This document shows, one piece after another, positions 52,666-61,008 of a stretch of DNA of 64,000 bases. The notes beneath the pieces were generated by a model. It had not been told where the DNA came from. It was given only the letters and a program-made list of their open reading frames with translations, and ran no database searches. The stretch comes from Citrobacter enshiensis (GTDB lineage: Bacteria > Pseudomonadota > Gammaproteobacteria > Enterobacterales > Enterobacteriaceae): the NCBI RefSeq assembly GCF_029338175.1, contig NZ_CP119862.1, positions 1,674,001-1,738,000 on the forward strand, written 5' to 3'. Every line of letters starts with the position of its first letter. The first letter of the stretch is position 1. Both the position numbers and the translations under genes were made by a program.

Positions 52666-54777
52666 CTACACCATTGGGTTGACCTGACCGGGTAATTCCG
52701 AGGCCGGGATACGCACGGTATGCCAAGTATAACGCATGCGTTTCCAGCGCGTATCGAAATGCAGCTTGTAAAGACAATCTCTGACCAGCTCATTGTCGGG
52801 GTACAGCGTATCGGCAAAGTGGGTCCAGCGAGCGCTTTGTTTTATATTAAACAACACCTTATCCTGCTTGTTACCGTGTAATCGCGCGAGCGTCACCATC
52901 GCCTGAAGTGTGCCTTTTTGTGCCTCTTCCTGGATAACCGCTAAATGAGAATGCGCCAGGGTCAGATCGGTAACTTCAAAAATGTTGAGCAGGAACAAAC
53001 CCCAGGCCTGTTCGTGACCCAGTTGATGCGCCTGTAAGAGATAATCGAGGAGATTTTTTTCGTAGCCTGGCCATTTTGCAGGATCGCTTTCTTCAACGCA
53101 CAGTCGCTGATTGCAGATAGCGAGACTGAAATAAATATCGCGTAAATCCGCTTCGTACCCGCTATAGCCGCCATTGGCGATCAGAGGCCAGGGCGTGTTG
53201 TCGCGCTGGGCGATATGGTCACGCAGAATCTGTGCGGCATGCTGATAATAGTTCAGCGCGGTGGCGGTTTGATAAGGCACAAGGGTGCCATTGTCCCGAT
53301 TGTTATATTCATCCGCCAGCCAGTGTAGCGCGCCGGGAATATTACGCTCTGCGCCAACCTCCGCCAACGGTACGCAATACTCAGAACGGTTGAGCCAGCC
53401 GAAAGAGCGAATGGTCCATTTCCAGGTCGCGCTGTGTTGTATGGCTGAAACGCGGTCCAGCCAGGCATTGCCCCGTTCGGTATTTTTCTCAAAGCCAAAC
53501 AGTCCCGCGAGCTGGAAATAACCGCGATAAATCACCGCAGCCCAGCCTTCAGCGTTCTGTGAATTCTGACAAATAAAATTATAGATCCAGTGGCTGTCGG
53601 GGAAATCACGTAGCGCAAACTTGATGGCCTGATAAGTGAAGTAATTGTCTAACTTCTTGTTCTCCATGACCGCCCGTTGAATGCAGTCCCAGAGCGCCTC
53701 TTCATCGCCTACATCGTCATAGCAGTTAAGCAGCCACCCCAGCGCATTGTGGCGATCTTCCTGATTCCGGGCATGGCTGGCAACGGCTTGCGCTTTCGCG
53801 ATGGTTTTGGTTCTGATCTCAGGCTCGTCAATCTCTTTGACGCTCAGGTCACGATACTCATCCCACCAGATCAGTAGCTCCAGGTGTTCGCGTTCGCTAT
53901 CAGAGAGATGAGCACAGGTCCCGGACGCCAGAAACGCATTAATCTCTTGATGGGTGCCGTTCCAGCGCGGCATGCGAAACGGAAGATACTCGCCCAATGC
54001 AGAGTATGCCGTTGGGAAAATCCTCAGACATACGGTGAGCCAGTAATTGAGGCTGAAGTCATCATCGGTGGTCAGCAGCACAGACGGTCGCGGCAGGGAA
54101 GGGCAAACGGCGTTGTCCAGCGACAAACCGGAATGGGCCATCAGTGCGTCGATTTCCTGCGGCGAACGCTGATGGTAATCGGCAAGTTTCGGCACGCCTG
54201 CGGTGCCGACGGTCTCGTTACCTTTAAGAAAATCCGCCATCCAGTCGGGAAAACCAAATACCTGCGCGTTGGTGTTGGCGAGTGAAGCGGCCATCCACTG
54301 GCGCGGATCGCAGTCGATGGAGTTGATGGCGGCAATCATCATCTGTTCATTACAGGCGCTGGCGCAAATCCACATGGCGTGCGACGTGTCGCGCGCCCAG
54401 CCGTAGCTACGGTACAACCATGCGCGATGGTTCCAGTATTGCGTTTCAGCAAGCCAGGCGTGTGTGGAGCGCGGACGCGCGTTTTGCCAGGCTTTAATAA
54501 GCGCCAGGCCTTCTGATCCGGCTTCAACGAGCGGCTCCAGATCATAGAGGGGGTTACACATCTGCGTCCAGGCGAGGAAATAGCGTTTTTCCGCTTCCCG
54601 GCTGGTGAAGCTTTCCGTCAGCGCATGGTTAAACAACTCGTCCAGCTCGTCATAGCGCTTAAGGCGCAGGAAACTGGCGATATCGGCGATGAACCACTCC
54701 CGTTGCCCGCTGTTTTCCGCCATTTTGTGGTTACACATTGTCGCGGTAGCATTGAGTACGCGATCGTTCAATTCCAT
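52666..54777 (-). CDS. DUF4034-type helical-repeat protein
   Basis: Large cytoplasmic protein of 703 residues from the ATG at 54777 (MELNDRVL); a TTG five codons upstream is weaker. Trp-rich helical pairs throughout (YFLAWTQMCNPLYDLEPL, AWLAETQYWNHRAWLYRSYGWAR) resemble the DUF4034 region, and Sel1/TPR-like helices follow (ALHWLADEYNNRDNG, AHQLGHEQAWGLFLL). No signal peptide. Function unknown. Last gene of a four-gene operon behind baeR; only 11 bases separate it from the DUF1266 gene. Confidence 0.75.
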   Translation of the reverse strand: MELNDRVLNATATMCNHKMAENSGQREWFIADIASFLRLKRYDELDELFNHALTESFTSREAEKRYFLAWTQMCNPLYDLEPLVEAGSEGLALIKAWQNARPRSTHAWLAETQYWNHRAWLYRSYGWARDTSHAMWICASACNEQMMIAAINSIDCDPRQWMAASLANTNAQVFGFPDWMADFLKGNETVGTAGVPKLADYHQRSPQEIDALMAHSGLSLDNAVCPSLPRPSVLLTTDDDFSLNYWLTVCLRIFPTAYSALGEYLPFRMPRWNGTHQEINAFLASGTCAHLSDSEREHLELLIWWDEYRDLSVKEIDEPEIRTKTIAKAQAVASHARNQEDRHNALGWLLNCYDDVGDEEALWDCIQRAVMENKKLDNYFTYQAIKFALRDFPDSHWIYNFICQNSQNAEGWAAVIYRGYFQLAGLFGFEKNTERGNAWLDRVSAIQHSATWKWTIRSFGWLNRSEYCVPLAEVGAERNIPGALHWLADEYNNRDNGTLVPYQTATALNYYQHAAQILRDHIAQRDNTPWPLIANGGYSGYEADLRDIYFSLAICNQRLCVEESDPAKWPGYEKNLLDYLLQAHQLGHEQAWGLFLLNIFEVTDLTLAHSHLAVIQEEAQKGTLQAMVTLARLHGNKQDKVLFNIKQSARWTHFADTLYPDNELVRDCLYKLHFDTRWKRMRYTWHTVRIPASELPGQVNPMV

Positions 54778-54788
54778 ATGTTCGTCTC

Positions 54789-55508
54789 TCAATTGAGTTC
54801 AAAAATTTTAAAGTCATTCCACGGCAATTCTCGCCAGTGGCTGAGTGGATCTTCCAGATACTGCATGACTTCCTGGAGATCGCGCCCGGTGATTGTCGTC
54901 GGGGTGTGGTGTAGCTCCAGCCATATCTGCCGTGCGCGAACGTAAGCGGTAGCGTAATCTTCCCAACTGTGAAAGCAGTCCTGAGCACGCTGGGCGTTGA
55001 GGAGTAAAACCAGCCATGCTTGCTCGTCGCGACACCAGCCTAATCCGGCGATGCAGCGCGTTAAAAAGGCGGTACGCGCGCAGTCGAAAGCCAGCGCGTC
55101 ACGCACCTGTCCCTGGGCGGCTAACTGCTCATAAAACCCGCGTGGTGTCTGACCGACGCCAGCAGGCCAGCGCTGCAAAATATCAGCAACCTGCTGGCGT
55201 AATGTGTCTTCACGAAGATCTTCCGCCAGCCCCAGCTCTTTTTTCACCTGTTGCGCCAGCTGTTGACGTTTACGCTCATCAATGGGCAACGCCAGTGTGA
55301 CGTTTTCCGTTTTCAACCCGTTGCGCAAAATGAGAATATCCGCCAGCGCCAACGCCCATTTGCGTCGACGGGTGTCGCGGCGTCGTTCTGCCAGCCGCTC
55401 TTGTTCTTGCTCCTGCGCGGTGGGTGTTTTTCTTCGCGCCGCTTTTTTGCATTTCCAGATAATAAATATGATGGCGACCAGCAGTGAAAGGAGTAGATGC
55501 AACGTCAT
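54789..55508 (-). CDS. Membrane-anchored DUF1266-like protein
   Basis: 239 residues: an N-terminal transmembrane helix (about 3-18, LLLSLLVAIIFIIW), a highly charged coiled segment (about 20-50) and a cytoplasmic domain. The C-terminal half (ALAFDCARTAFLTRCIAGLG, W-x-D/E motif in SWEDYATAYVRARQIW) fits DUF1266. Function unknown. Its ATG overlaps the stop of the PcfJ-like gene by 4 bases. Confidence 0.7.
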   Translation of the reverse strand: MTLHLLLSLLVAIIFIIWKCKKAARRKTPTAQEQEQERLAERRRDTRRRKWALALADILILRNGLKTENVTLALPIDERKRQQLAQQVKKELGLAEDLREDTLRQQVADILQRWPAGVGQTPRGFYEQLAAQGQVRDALAFDCARTAFLTRCIAGLGWCRDEQAWLVLLLNAQRAQDCFHSWEDYATAYVRARQIWLELHHTPTTITGRDLQEVMQYLEDPLSHWRELPWNDFKIFELN

Positions 55509-56704
55509 TTCCTCTCGTCAGCGGTTAAATAGCGGGTGGTTTGCAGCGTGATGCTTTCAATTTCAAACGGTTCGCAGCCGGTGTTTTTTCCGGCAACGGT
55601 GGGATGCCACAGTTGTTGTGGGTACAACATTTCGGCCGCCGTTGCGACCGTGGGGTCGATCGTCTGTAGCTGGTGCAGTTCGCCTGGCGAGCTGTGTAGC
55701 AGCAACCATTGTAACGCGACGGGCGGGTCTGTGACGTGTCGCAGCAGATGGAAATTGTTGTGCAACACGCTGAGCAGAAAACTTTCATCGTGGATATCGG
55801 TAATGAATTTCCAGCCCTCGTGCTCCGGCGTTTTTTCGTAAACAATACCCATACCTTCGCAGTCGGCATGGCGTACCGGTTGTGCCGCGATGTGGCGCAG
55901 TAAATGCAAAACATCAGCGGTGTATTTTTTCACCGGATGGCGGTTTTGTTTGCCTTTGATCTGCTCGATTTCCAGCCCTTCAGGTTTTACCCGCATGCTA
56001 ATGGTGACGTGAGGAATATTATTTTCGTCGCGCAGGCTGAACAGGCGCATTGCCCCCTGTTCAATTTGTTTGGCGTAGTAGTCACCGTAGCCGCCTGCAA
56101 GCGAGTTGTTATCCTGAAATTGCCCCACGCAGTGCTGCATGTGCCAGGATTCATAGGCCATTTCGCAGCGTAGCGCCGGGTGCATGGCATCAAATTCAAC
56201 CAGCGTCCCGCTGGTCACGCTGAGCACTTTTTTCAGCACTTCCTGGGTAGCGGGATGCCAGCCTTGTTGACGGCGGCGCTGCATTTTTTTATGTTCCGCT
56301 TCGCGCATCACCAGTGCGGTAAAGCAGTTGATACGCTGCAGTTTTCCCGCCAGCCGGGTGTCATTTTGACGGCTGAGAAACTCCACCAAATTGCGCTCCG
56401 TGGCGTGCAATTCCGGATGCTGCGGGTCGAGATAGTAGAACGTTGCGCCGCCGGTGAGTTTTGGCGGCAACCATTCGGGCATGTCAGTCTGTGCACCGAA
56501 CCAGGTGGCATAATCAAGCGCGTTTCGAATTGGGGAAACGAGAGGAAAACTGCCGATAGCCCAGCGATAAAAGTGGTTGGTCAACCAGCGGCGAATGTCT
56601 TCGCTGTCGCCGCGCTGTTCACTGCGCGACGTAATGGTTGCCATGACATCGGTGGAATTGATGACATTGCGGGGCTGGTATGTCTTAACGTTATCTTCAC
56701 TCAT
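55505..56704 (-). CDS. PcfJ-like protein
   Basis: 399 residues, soluble. The central part (about 180-260) carries the PcfJ pattern: MQHCVGQF, then GDYYAKQIEQGAMRLFSLRD, HVTISMRV and IEQIKGKQNR. PcfJ homologues occur on conjugative plasmids and phages and in scattered chromosomal loci; their biochemical role is not known. The N-terminus has a Trp-rich helical region. Translationally coupled to the downstream DUF1266 gene. Confidence 0.75.
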   Translation of the reverse strand: MSEDNVKTYQPRNVINSTDVMATITSRSEQRGDSEDIRRWLTNHFYRWAIGSFPLVSPIRNALDYATWFGAQTDMPEWLPPKLTGGATFYYLDPQHPELHATERNLVEFLSRQNDTRLAGKLQRINCFTALVMREAEHKKMQRRRQQGWHPATQEVLKKVLSVTSGTLVEFDAMHPALRCEMAYESWHMQHCVGQFQDNNSLAGGYGDYYAKQIEQGAMRLFSLRDENNIPHVTISMRVKPEGLEIEQIKGKQNRHPVKKYTADVLHLLRHIAAQPVRHADCEGMGIVYEKTPEHEGWKFITDIHDESFLLSVLHNNFHLLRHVTDPPVALQWLLLHSSPGELHQLQTIDPTVATAAEMLYPQQLWHPTVAGKNTGCEPFEIESITLQTTRYLTADERK

Positions 56705-56730
56705 GGCTTTCCCTGCCGGGTTGGTAAACG

Positions 56731-57441
56731 TCAGTCAACGCGCAGATAGCGCCCGTCGGCGCTGACGTTAGCACCAAAACCGCATTGGGTGGGATCATCT
56801 GTTTTCACGTCAATAGCGTCGGGCGAGACGGTTAACGAGATGTCACAATGGATATAATCGCCTTCTCTGAGCGCGATGACGCCGGCATTGTCTTTTAGCG
56901 TGACCTTCTCGGAGAACTCGCCCATATTGGGACCGTAATATATCGCCATCATGCCTAAATAGTAGCCCTGAAAATCTACCTGGTAGTCGGATTTATTTTC
57001 CAGCGGTTTTATGATAAGCGTTTCCCACGTGCCCAACCCCACGTAATTCCAGTATTCGCCCGCCGCAGAAGAGGGGGCGGGCAACGCCGCCAGTTTATCT
57101 TTGATCAGTCCCAGATTATAGGCAGACTTGCGATCGTCAGGTTTGATCATCAGCCAGGCGCGGGCTTTACGCCACTCAGCCTGGCGCATCCAGGTGAGCG
57201 CAACGTTGTTGTACGCCGTGGCGATGGCCTTGTCGTCAAGTCGACAACTTTCGCTCCAGGTCACTTGTTTTTCAAACGCTTCACGCGCGTCGGCGTAGTT
57301 TTTCGCTTTGTAGAGTTGCTCACCCTGACGGGCATAGTCAGGGATTTTTGCGCAGTCGGCGACAAATTGTTGCTCAGAGATTTCTGCGTGAGCGACACCT
57401 GAGATCAGCAGAAGCAGTAACGCGCTATTTCTTATATCCAT
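56731..57441 (-). CDS. Secreted TPR-like protein
   Basis: 236 residues from the ATG at 57441 (MDIRNSAL), after AAGGG; the longer open frame upstream overlaps baeR. Signal peptide ending at GVAHA (about residue 19). Helical repeats of TPR type (about 35-125: GEQLYKAKNYADAREAFEKQ, AIATAYNNVALTWMRQAEWRKARAWL), followed by a beta-rich C-terminal domain (about 130-236) with Cys in HCDIS and QCGFG. Periplasmic. First gene of the operon; it begins 28 bases after the baeR stop. Confidence 0.75.
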   Translation of the reverse strand: MDIRNSALLLLLISGVAHAEISEQQFVADCAKIPDYARQGEQLYKAKNYADAREAFEKQVTWSESCRLDDKAIATAYNNVALTWMRQAEWRKARAWLMIKPDDRKSAYNLGLIKDKLAALPAPSSAAGEYWNYVGLGTWETLIIKPLENKSDYQVDFQGYYLGMMAIYYGPNMGEFSEKVTLKDNAGVIALREGDYIHCDISLTVSPDAIDVKTDDPTQCGFGANVSADGRYLRVD

Positions 57442-57469
57442 GACAATCCCTTGGTCCTTTTGAATGACG

Positions 57470-58192
57470 TTAAACAATCCGACAGGCATCGGCTTCCCAG
57501 CGATATCCAACACCATAGACAGCGCGAATAAATGACTGTTCGGTGTCCAGTGATTCCAGCTTACGGCGCAAATTTTTGATGTGGCTGTCGATGGTGCGAT
57601 CGGTCACCACACGATAATCATCGTAGAGGTGATTGAGCAGTTGCTCGCGAGAAAAGACCTTGCCCGGCTCGTGCGAAAGGGTTTTCAGTAAGCGGAATTC
57701 GGCAGGCGTCAAATCAAGCATCTTACCGCACCAGGAGGCCTGAAAACGGCCTTCATCGACAATCAGTGGGCTGTCGGCGTCCAGCTGTTGCAACTCTTTG
57801 TGGGGGCGGCAACGGCGAAGAATGGTTTTGACGCGGGCGACCACTTCACGCGGGCTGTACGGTTTGCAGATGTAATCATCGGCGCCAATTTCCAGCCCCA
57901 GCAGCCGGTCGATCTCTTCAATTTTGGCCGTCACCATGACGATAGGAATTTCAGAAAAACGGCGGATTTCCCGACACAGGGTTAAACCGTCAGTGCCGGG
58001 TAACATGAGATCCAGCAGGATCAAGTCGGGCGGTGTTTGATGCACGTAAGGCAGTACCTGATCGCCGTGACCGATCAGGGTCGGTGCATAACTCGCGGCG
58101 CGCAGATAGTCGATAAGCAGTTGTCCCAGTTTGGGTTCATCTTCCACAATCAAAATCCGTGGCGTGTTTTCATCAATGGGTAACTCAGTCAT
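57470..58192 (-). CDS. baeR: BaeR, envelope-stress response regulator
   Basis: OmpR/PhoB-type regulator activating mdtABCD, acrD and spy in E. coli. 240 residues. Receiver domain with phospho-acceptor D61 in [10 protein letters not shown] and Lys in CKPYSPREV; winged-helix domain (about 135-232) with [25 protein letters not shown]. Overlaps baeS by 4 bases. Confidence 0.97.
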   Translation of the reverse strand: MTELPIDENTPRILIVEDEPKLGQLLIDYLRAASYAPTLIGHGDQVLPYVHQTPPDLILLDLMLPGTDGLTLCREIRRFSEIPIVMVTAKIEEIDRLLGLEIGADDYICKPYSPREVVARVKTILRRCRPHKELQQLDADSPLIVDEGRFQASWCGKMLDLTPAEFRLLKTLSHEPGKVFSREQLLNHLYDDYRVVTDRTIDSHIKNLRRKLESLDTEQSFIRAVYGVGYRWEADACRIV

Positions 58193-59592
58193 ACATCTCT
58201 CTGTAAATCGCGTTCCAGCGGTAACTCTACTGTAATGCTAACCCCGCCAAAAGGCGAATGGGCTGCGCGGATGTGGCCATTATGTGCCTGCACAATGTTG
58301 ACGCAAATCGCCAGTCCCAGCCCGGAACCGCCACTGGCGCGGTTGCGGGAGCCTTCTGTTCGGTAAAAACGTTCAAACAGTTTTTGCAGCTGTTCGTCGC
58401 TAACGCCGGGCGCGGAATCAGCGAAGGTCAACAGCAACGACTTGTCGCGTTGTTCAGCGGAAATATGCAGACCGCCACCGCTATCGGTGTAACGCAGACT
58501 GTTTTCCAGCAGATTATTGAACAACTGCATCAGACGATCCCGGTCGCCAAATACGCAGGCACTGTCTGGCAAAGACAGCTGTAACGTCAGTCCCCGGCTG
58601 GCGAAACGCTCGCGAAACGCACCACCGGCGACTTCCAGAAGAGGAATAAGATCGACCGAGGTTTTCTGGTACGCCAGCGCCCCCTCATCAGACATCGACA
58701 GCTGATGCAGGTCGTTTACCAGCTTGGTCAGTGTGCCGACTTCGGCCTGTAGCGAGGCCACTGACTCCGGCGTGAATTGCCGCACGCCATCCTGAATCGC
58801 CTCCAGCTCACCGCGCAGAACGGCTAACGGCGTGCGCAGTTCGTGAGAGATGTCAGCCATAAAATCGCGGCGCATTTGCTGATTTTTTTCCAGCGTACTG
58901 GCGAGCTGGTTAAAGTCCTGCGCCAGTTTGCCCAGTTCATCTGTGCTGGTGGCGGCCACGCGGGTGGTGAAATCACCGGCAGCCAGCTTGTGCGTACCTT
59001 CCACCAGGCGTTTTACGGGCGCCAGCAGTCCACGCGCCAGTGAAAACGTCGCCAGCGCTGCCAGCAGGGTGGATAGCGCCACAATCAGCCAACTGGTTCG
59101 ACGCTGCTGTTTATCAAAATTAATGTCGGTATTGCGCGTCAAGCGTTCGACAGGGGAGGCGATGACCGCGCCGACTTCCATGCCATTCACGAGGATTGCC
59201 CGCCGCGTACCGTCGTGTGGAACGGGGGCTCGGGGGCCGACCAGCACTCTGGCATTTTGGTCGACGACCCAAAACTGGGTGCGCCAGCCGTGCGGGGGCA
59301 TACCCGGGCCGGGTTTGTCATCGTCGTTATCATGTTCTAAAGAGCGCAGGATCTGGAACACAAAACGATCGTTATTGCGTAAAAAACGCCAGTTGCCATG
59401 TAACTGGTACTGCTCGCCCAGCGCGTCGCTCAGCAGTTGCAAGCGCTGCTCGTTGCCCTGTTTGATGTAGTCAATAAATCCGCGCTCGAAGCTAATGCGT
59501 ACGGCCCAGTGCATGGTGATGAGCAAAACAATGCAGGTGGCGAAAATAGCCAGAAACAGTTTACCGGTGATACCGGGTCGCCAGAATTTCAT
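58189..59592 (-). CDS. baeS: BaeS, envelope-stress sensor kinase
   Basis: Inner-membrane histidine kinase of 467 residues. TM1 about 11-31, periplasmic sensor 32-166, TM2 about 167-187, HAMP, HisKA with H250 in DISHELRTP, and HATPase with N-box [11 protein letters not shown] and GSGLGLAI. Senses envelope damage such as indole, flavonoids or misfolded pili in E. coli. TAATG overlap with mdtD. Confidence 0.97.
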   Translation of the reverse strand: MKFWRPGITGKLFLAIFATCIVLLITMHWAVRISFERGFIDYIKQGNEQRLQLLSDALGEQYQLHGNWRFLRNNDRFVFQILRSLEHDNDDDKPGPGMPPHGWRTQFWVVDQNARVLVGPRAPVPHDGTRRAILVNGMEVGAVIASPVERLTRNTDINFDKQQRRTSWLIVALSTLLAALATFSLARGLLAPVKRLVEGTHKLAAGDFTTRVAATSTDELGKLAQDFNQLASTLEKNQQMRRDFMADISHELRTPLAVLRGELEAIQDGVRQFTPESVASLQAEVGTLTKLVNDLHQLSMSDEGALAYQKTSVDLIPLLEVAGGAFRERFASRGLTLQLSLPDSACVFGDRDRLMQLFNNLLENSLRYTDSGGGLHISAEQRDKSLLLTFADSAPGVSDEQLQKLFERFYRTEGSRNRASGGSGLGLAICVNIVQAHNGHIRAAHSPFGGVSITVELPLERDLQRDV

Positions 59593-61004
59593 TACAGGCT
59601 CCTTTTTCGCCGCGAAATGACCGTGTTTTTATGTGTGTCGTTAGGGACCCGGGAAAAAATGATCGCCGGAAGTGCAATGATGAACGCCATACAAAGCCAG
59701 CTGTACATAAAGACGGTTTGCGTTGCGCCTGCCTCAGCGGTGAGGTGTTGTTGACCAAACATCCCCAGCAATAATCCGGCAACGGTCACGCCAATACTCA
59801 TCGACAACTGCATGATCATCGACAGCAAACTGTTGCCGCTGCTGGCTAAGTCGTCCGGAAGATCCTTCAACGTCAAGGTGTTCATCGAGGAGAAACGGGT
59901 TGAGTTAACCATCCCTAGCATGAACAGTACAAAAGGCAGGATGTAATACCAGCCCAGCAGCGCTGTGGCCATAAGCAGCAGACTGACCAGCGCCAGGCCG
60001 AGGGTGGTGGCGACCAATACGCGGCGATAGCCAAACCGGTTGACCACCTGCACCACTACCCGTTTCATCCCCATACTGCCGAGCACCATCGGGATCATCA
60101 TTAACCCGGCATGGAAGGGCGAGAAGCCCAGGCCAATCTGTAAAAATACCGGGGTCATAAAGGGGAGCATGCCACTGCCGATACGTCCGGCGAAACTGCC
60201 AAGCAGACCGAGCGAAAAGGTGTGAGTGCGGAACAAGTCCAGACTAAACAGAGCGCGCGCATTGTTCTTCGCATGCCGGAGATACAGCAGGATTGCCACG
60301 ACGCCGCTGGCGATGAGTACCGCCAGCGCGGCGTGAGAGATCCCCGATCCTTTACCGCCATCAAGCGCCAACGTGAGGACCGCCATGCCGACGGCCAGCA
60401 GAAGAAATCCAGAGAGATCAAAACGCCGCGTTTGCATCGTGTAGTTTGGCATCAGCAGCAATGTGGCGATGGCCCCGACGATCCCAACGGGAATGTTGAT
60501 CAGGAAAATCCAGTGCCAGGAGGCGTACTCCACCAGAATGCCCCCTAATGCCGGGCCGAGCAGCGGACCAATCTGACCCGGTAACGTCACGAATGTCATT
60601 GCAGCCATATACTGTTCGCGTGGGACGATTTTCATCACCGTTAGCCTGCCGACCGGCACCATCATTGCGCCGCCGACGCCCTGTAGCACGCGCGCCATCA
60701 CCAGCTCATTGAGCGTGTTGGAACCCGCGCAAAACAACGATCCCAGCGTGAACAGGATGATGGCGGAAAAGAAAATGTTACGCACGCCGATTTTGTCCGC
60801 CAGCCACCCGCTGGCGGGGAGCATCACGGCCACGGTCAGCACATACGACACGATAACCATGTGCATATGCAGCGGGCTTTCCCCAAGGCTTTTCGCCATC
60901 GAGGGAAGTGCAGTGTTAACAATCGTGGTATCCAGCGACTGCATAAAGAAGCCGAATGCCACAATCCAAAGTTGCCAGCGGGTGCTGTCGGGAAGTTCTG
61001 TCAT
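59592..61004 (-). CDS. mdtD: MdtD, MFS transporter of the mdtABCD-baeSR operon
   Basis: DHA2-type 14-TM major facilitator of 470 residues. The start at 61004 (MTELPDST) matches E. coli; the longer frame runs back into mdtC. Contains [15 protein letters not shown] in TM1 and [14 protein letters not shown] in loop 2-3. Not needed for MdtABC multidrug efflux; E. coli MdtD has been proposed to export citrate or iron-citrate. 4 bases after mdtC. Confidence 0.95.
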   Translation of the reverse strand: MTELPDSTRWQLWIVAFGFFMQSLDTTIVNTALPSMAKSLGESPLHMHMVIVSYVLTVAVMLPASGWLADKIGVRNIFFSAIILFTLGSLFCAGSNTLNELVMARVLQGVGGAMMVPVGRLTVMKIVPREQYMAAMTFVTLPGQIGPLLGPALGGILVEYASWHWIFLINIPVGIVGAIATLLLMPNYTMQTRRFDLSGFLLLAVGMAVLTLALDGGKGSGISHAALAVLIASGVVAILLYLRHAKNNARALFSLDLFRTHTFSLGLLGSFAGRIGSGMLPFMTPVFLQIGLGFSPFHAGLMMIPMVLGSMGMKRVVVQVVNRFGYRRVLVATTLGLALVSLLLMATALLGWYYILPFVLFMLGMVNSTRFSSMNTLTLKDLPDDLASSGNSLLSMIMQLSMSIGVTVAGLLLGMFGQQHLTAEAGATQTVFMYSWLCMAFIIALPAIIFSRVPNDTHKNTVISRRKRSL

Positions 61005-61008
61005 TTTT

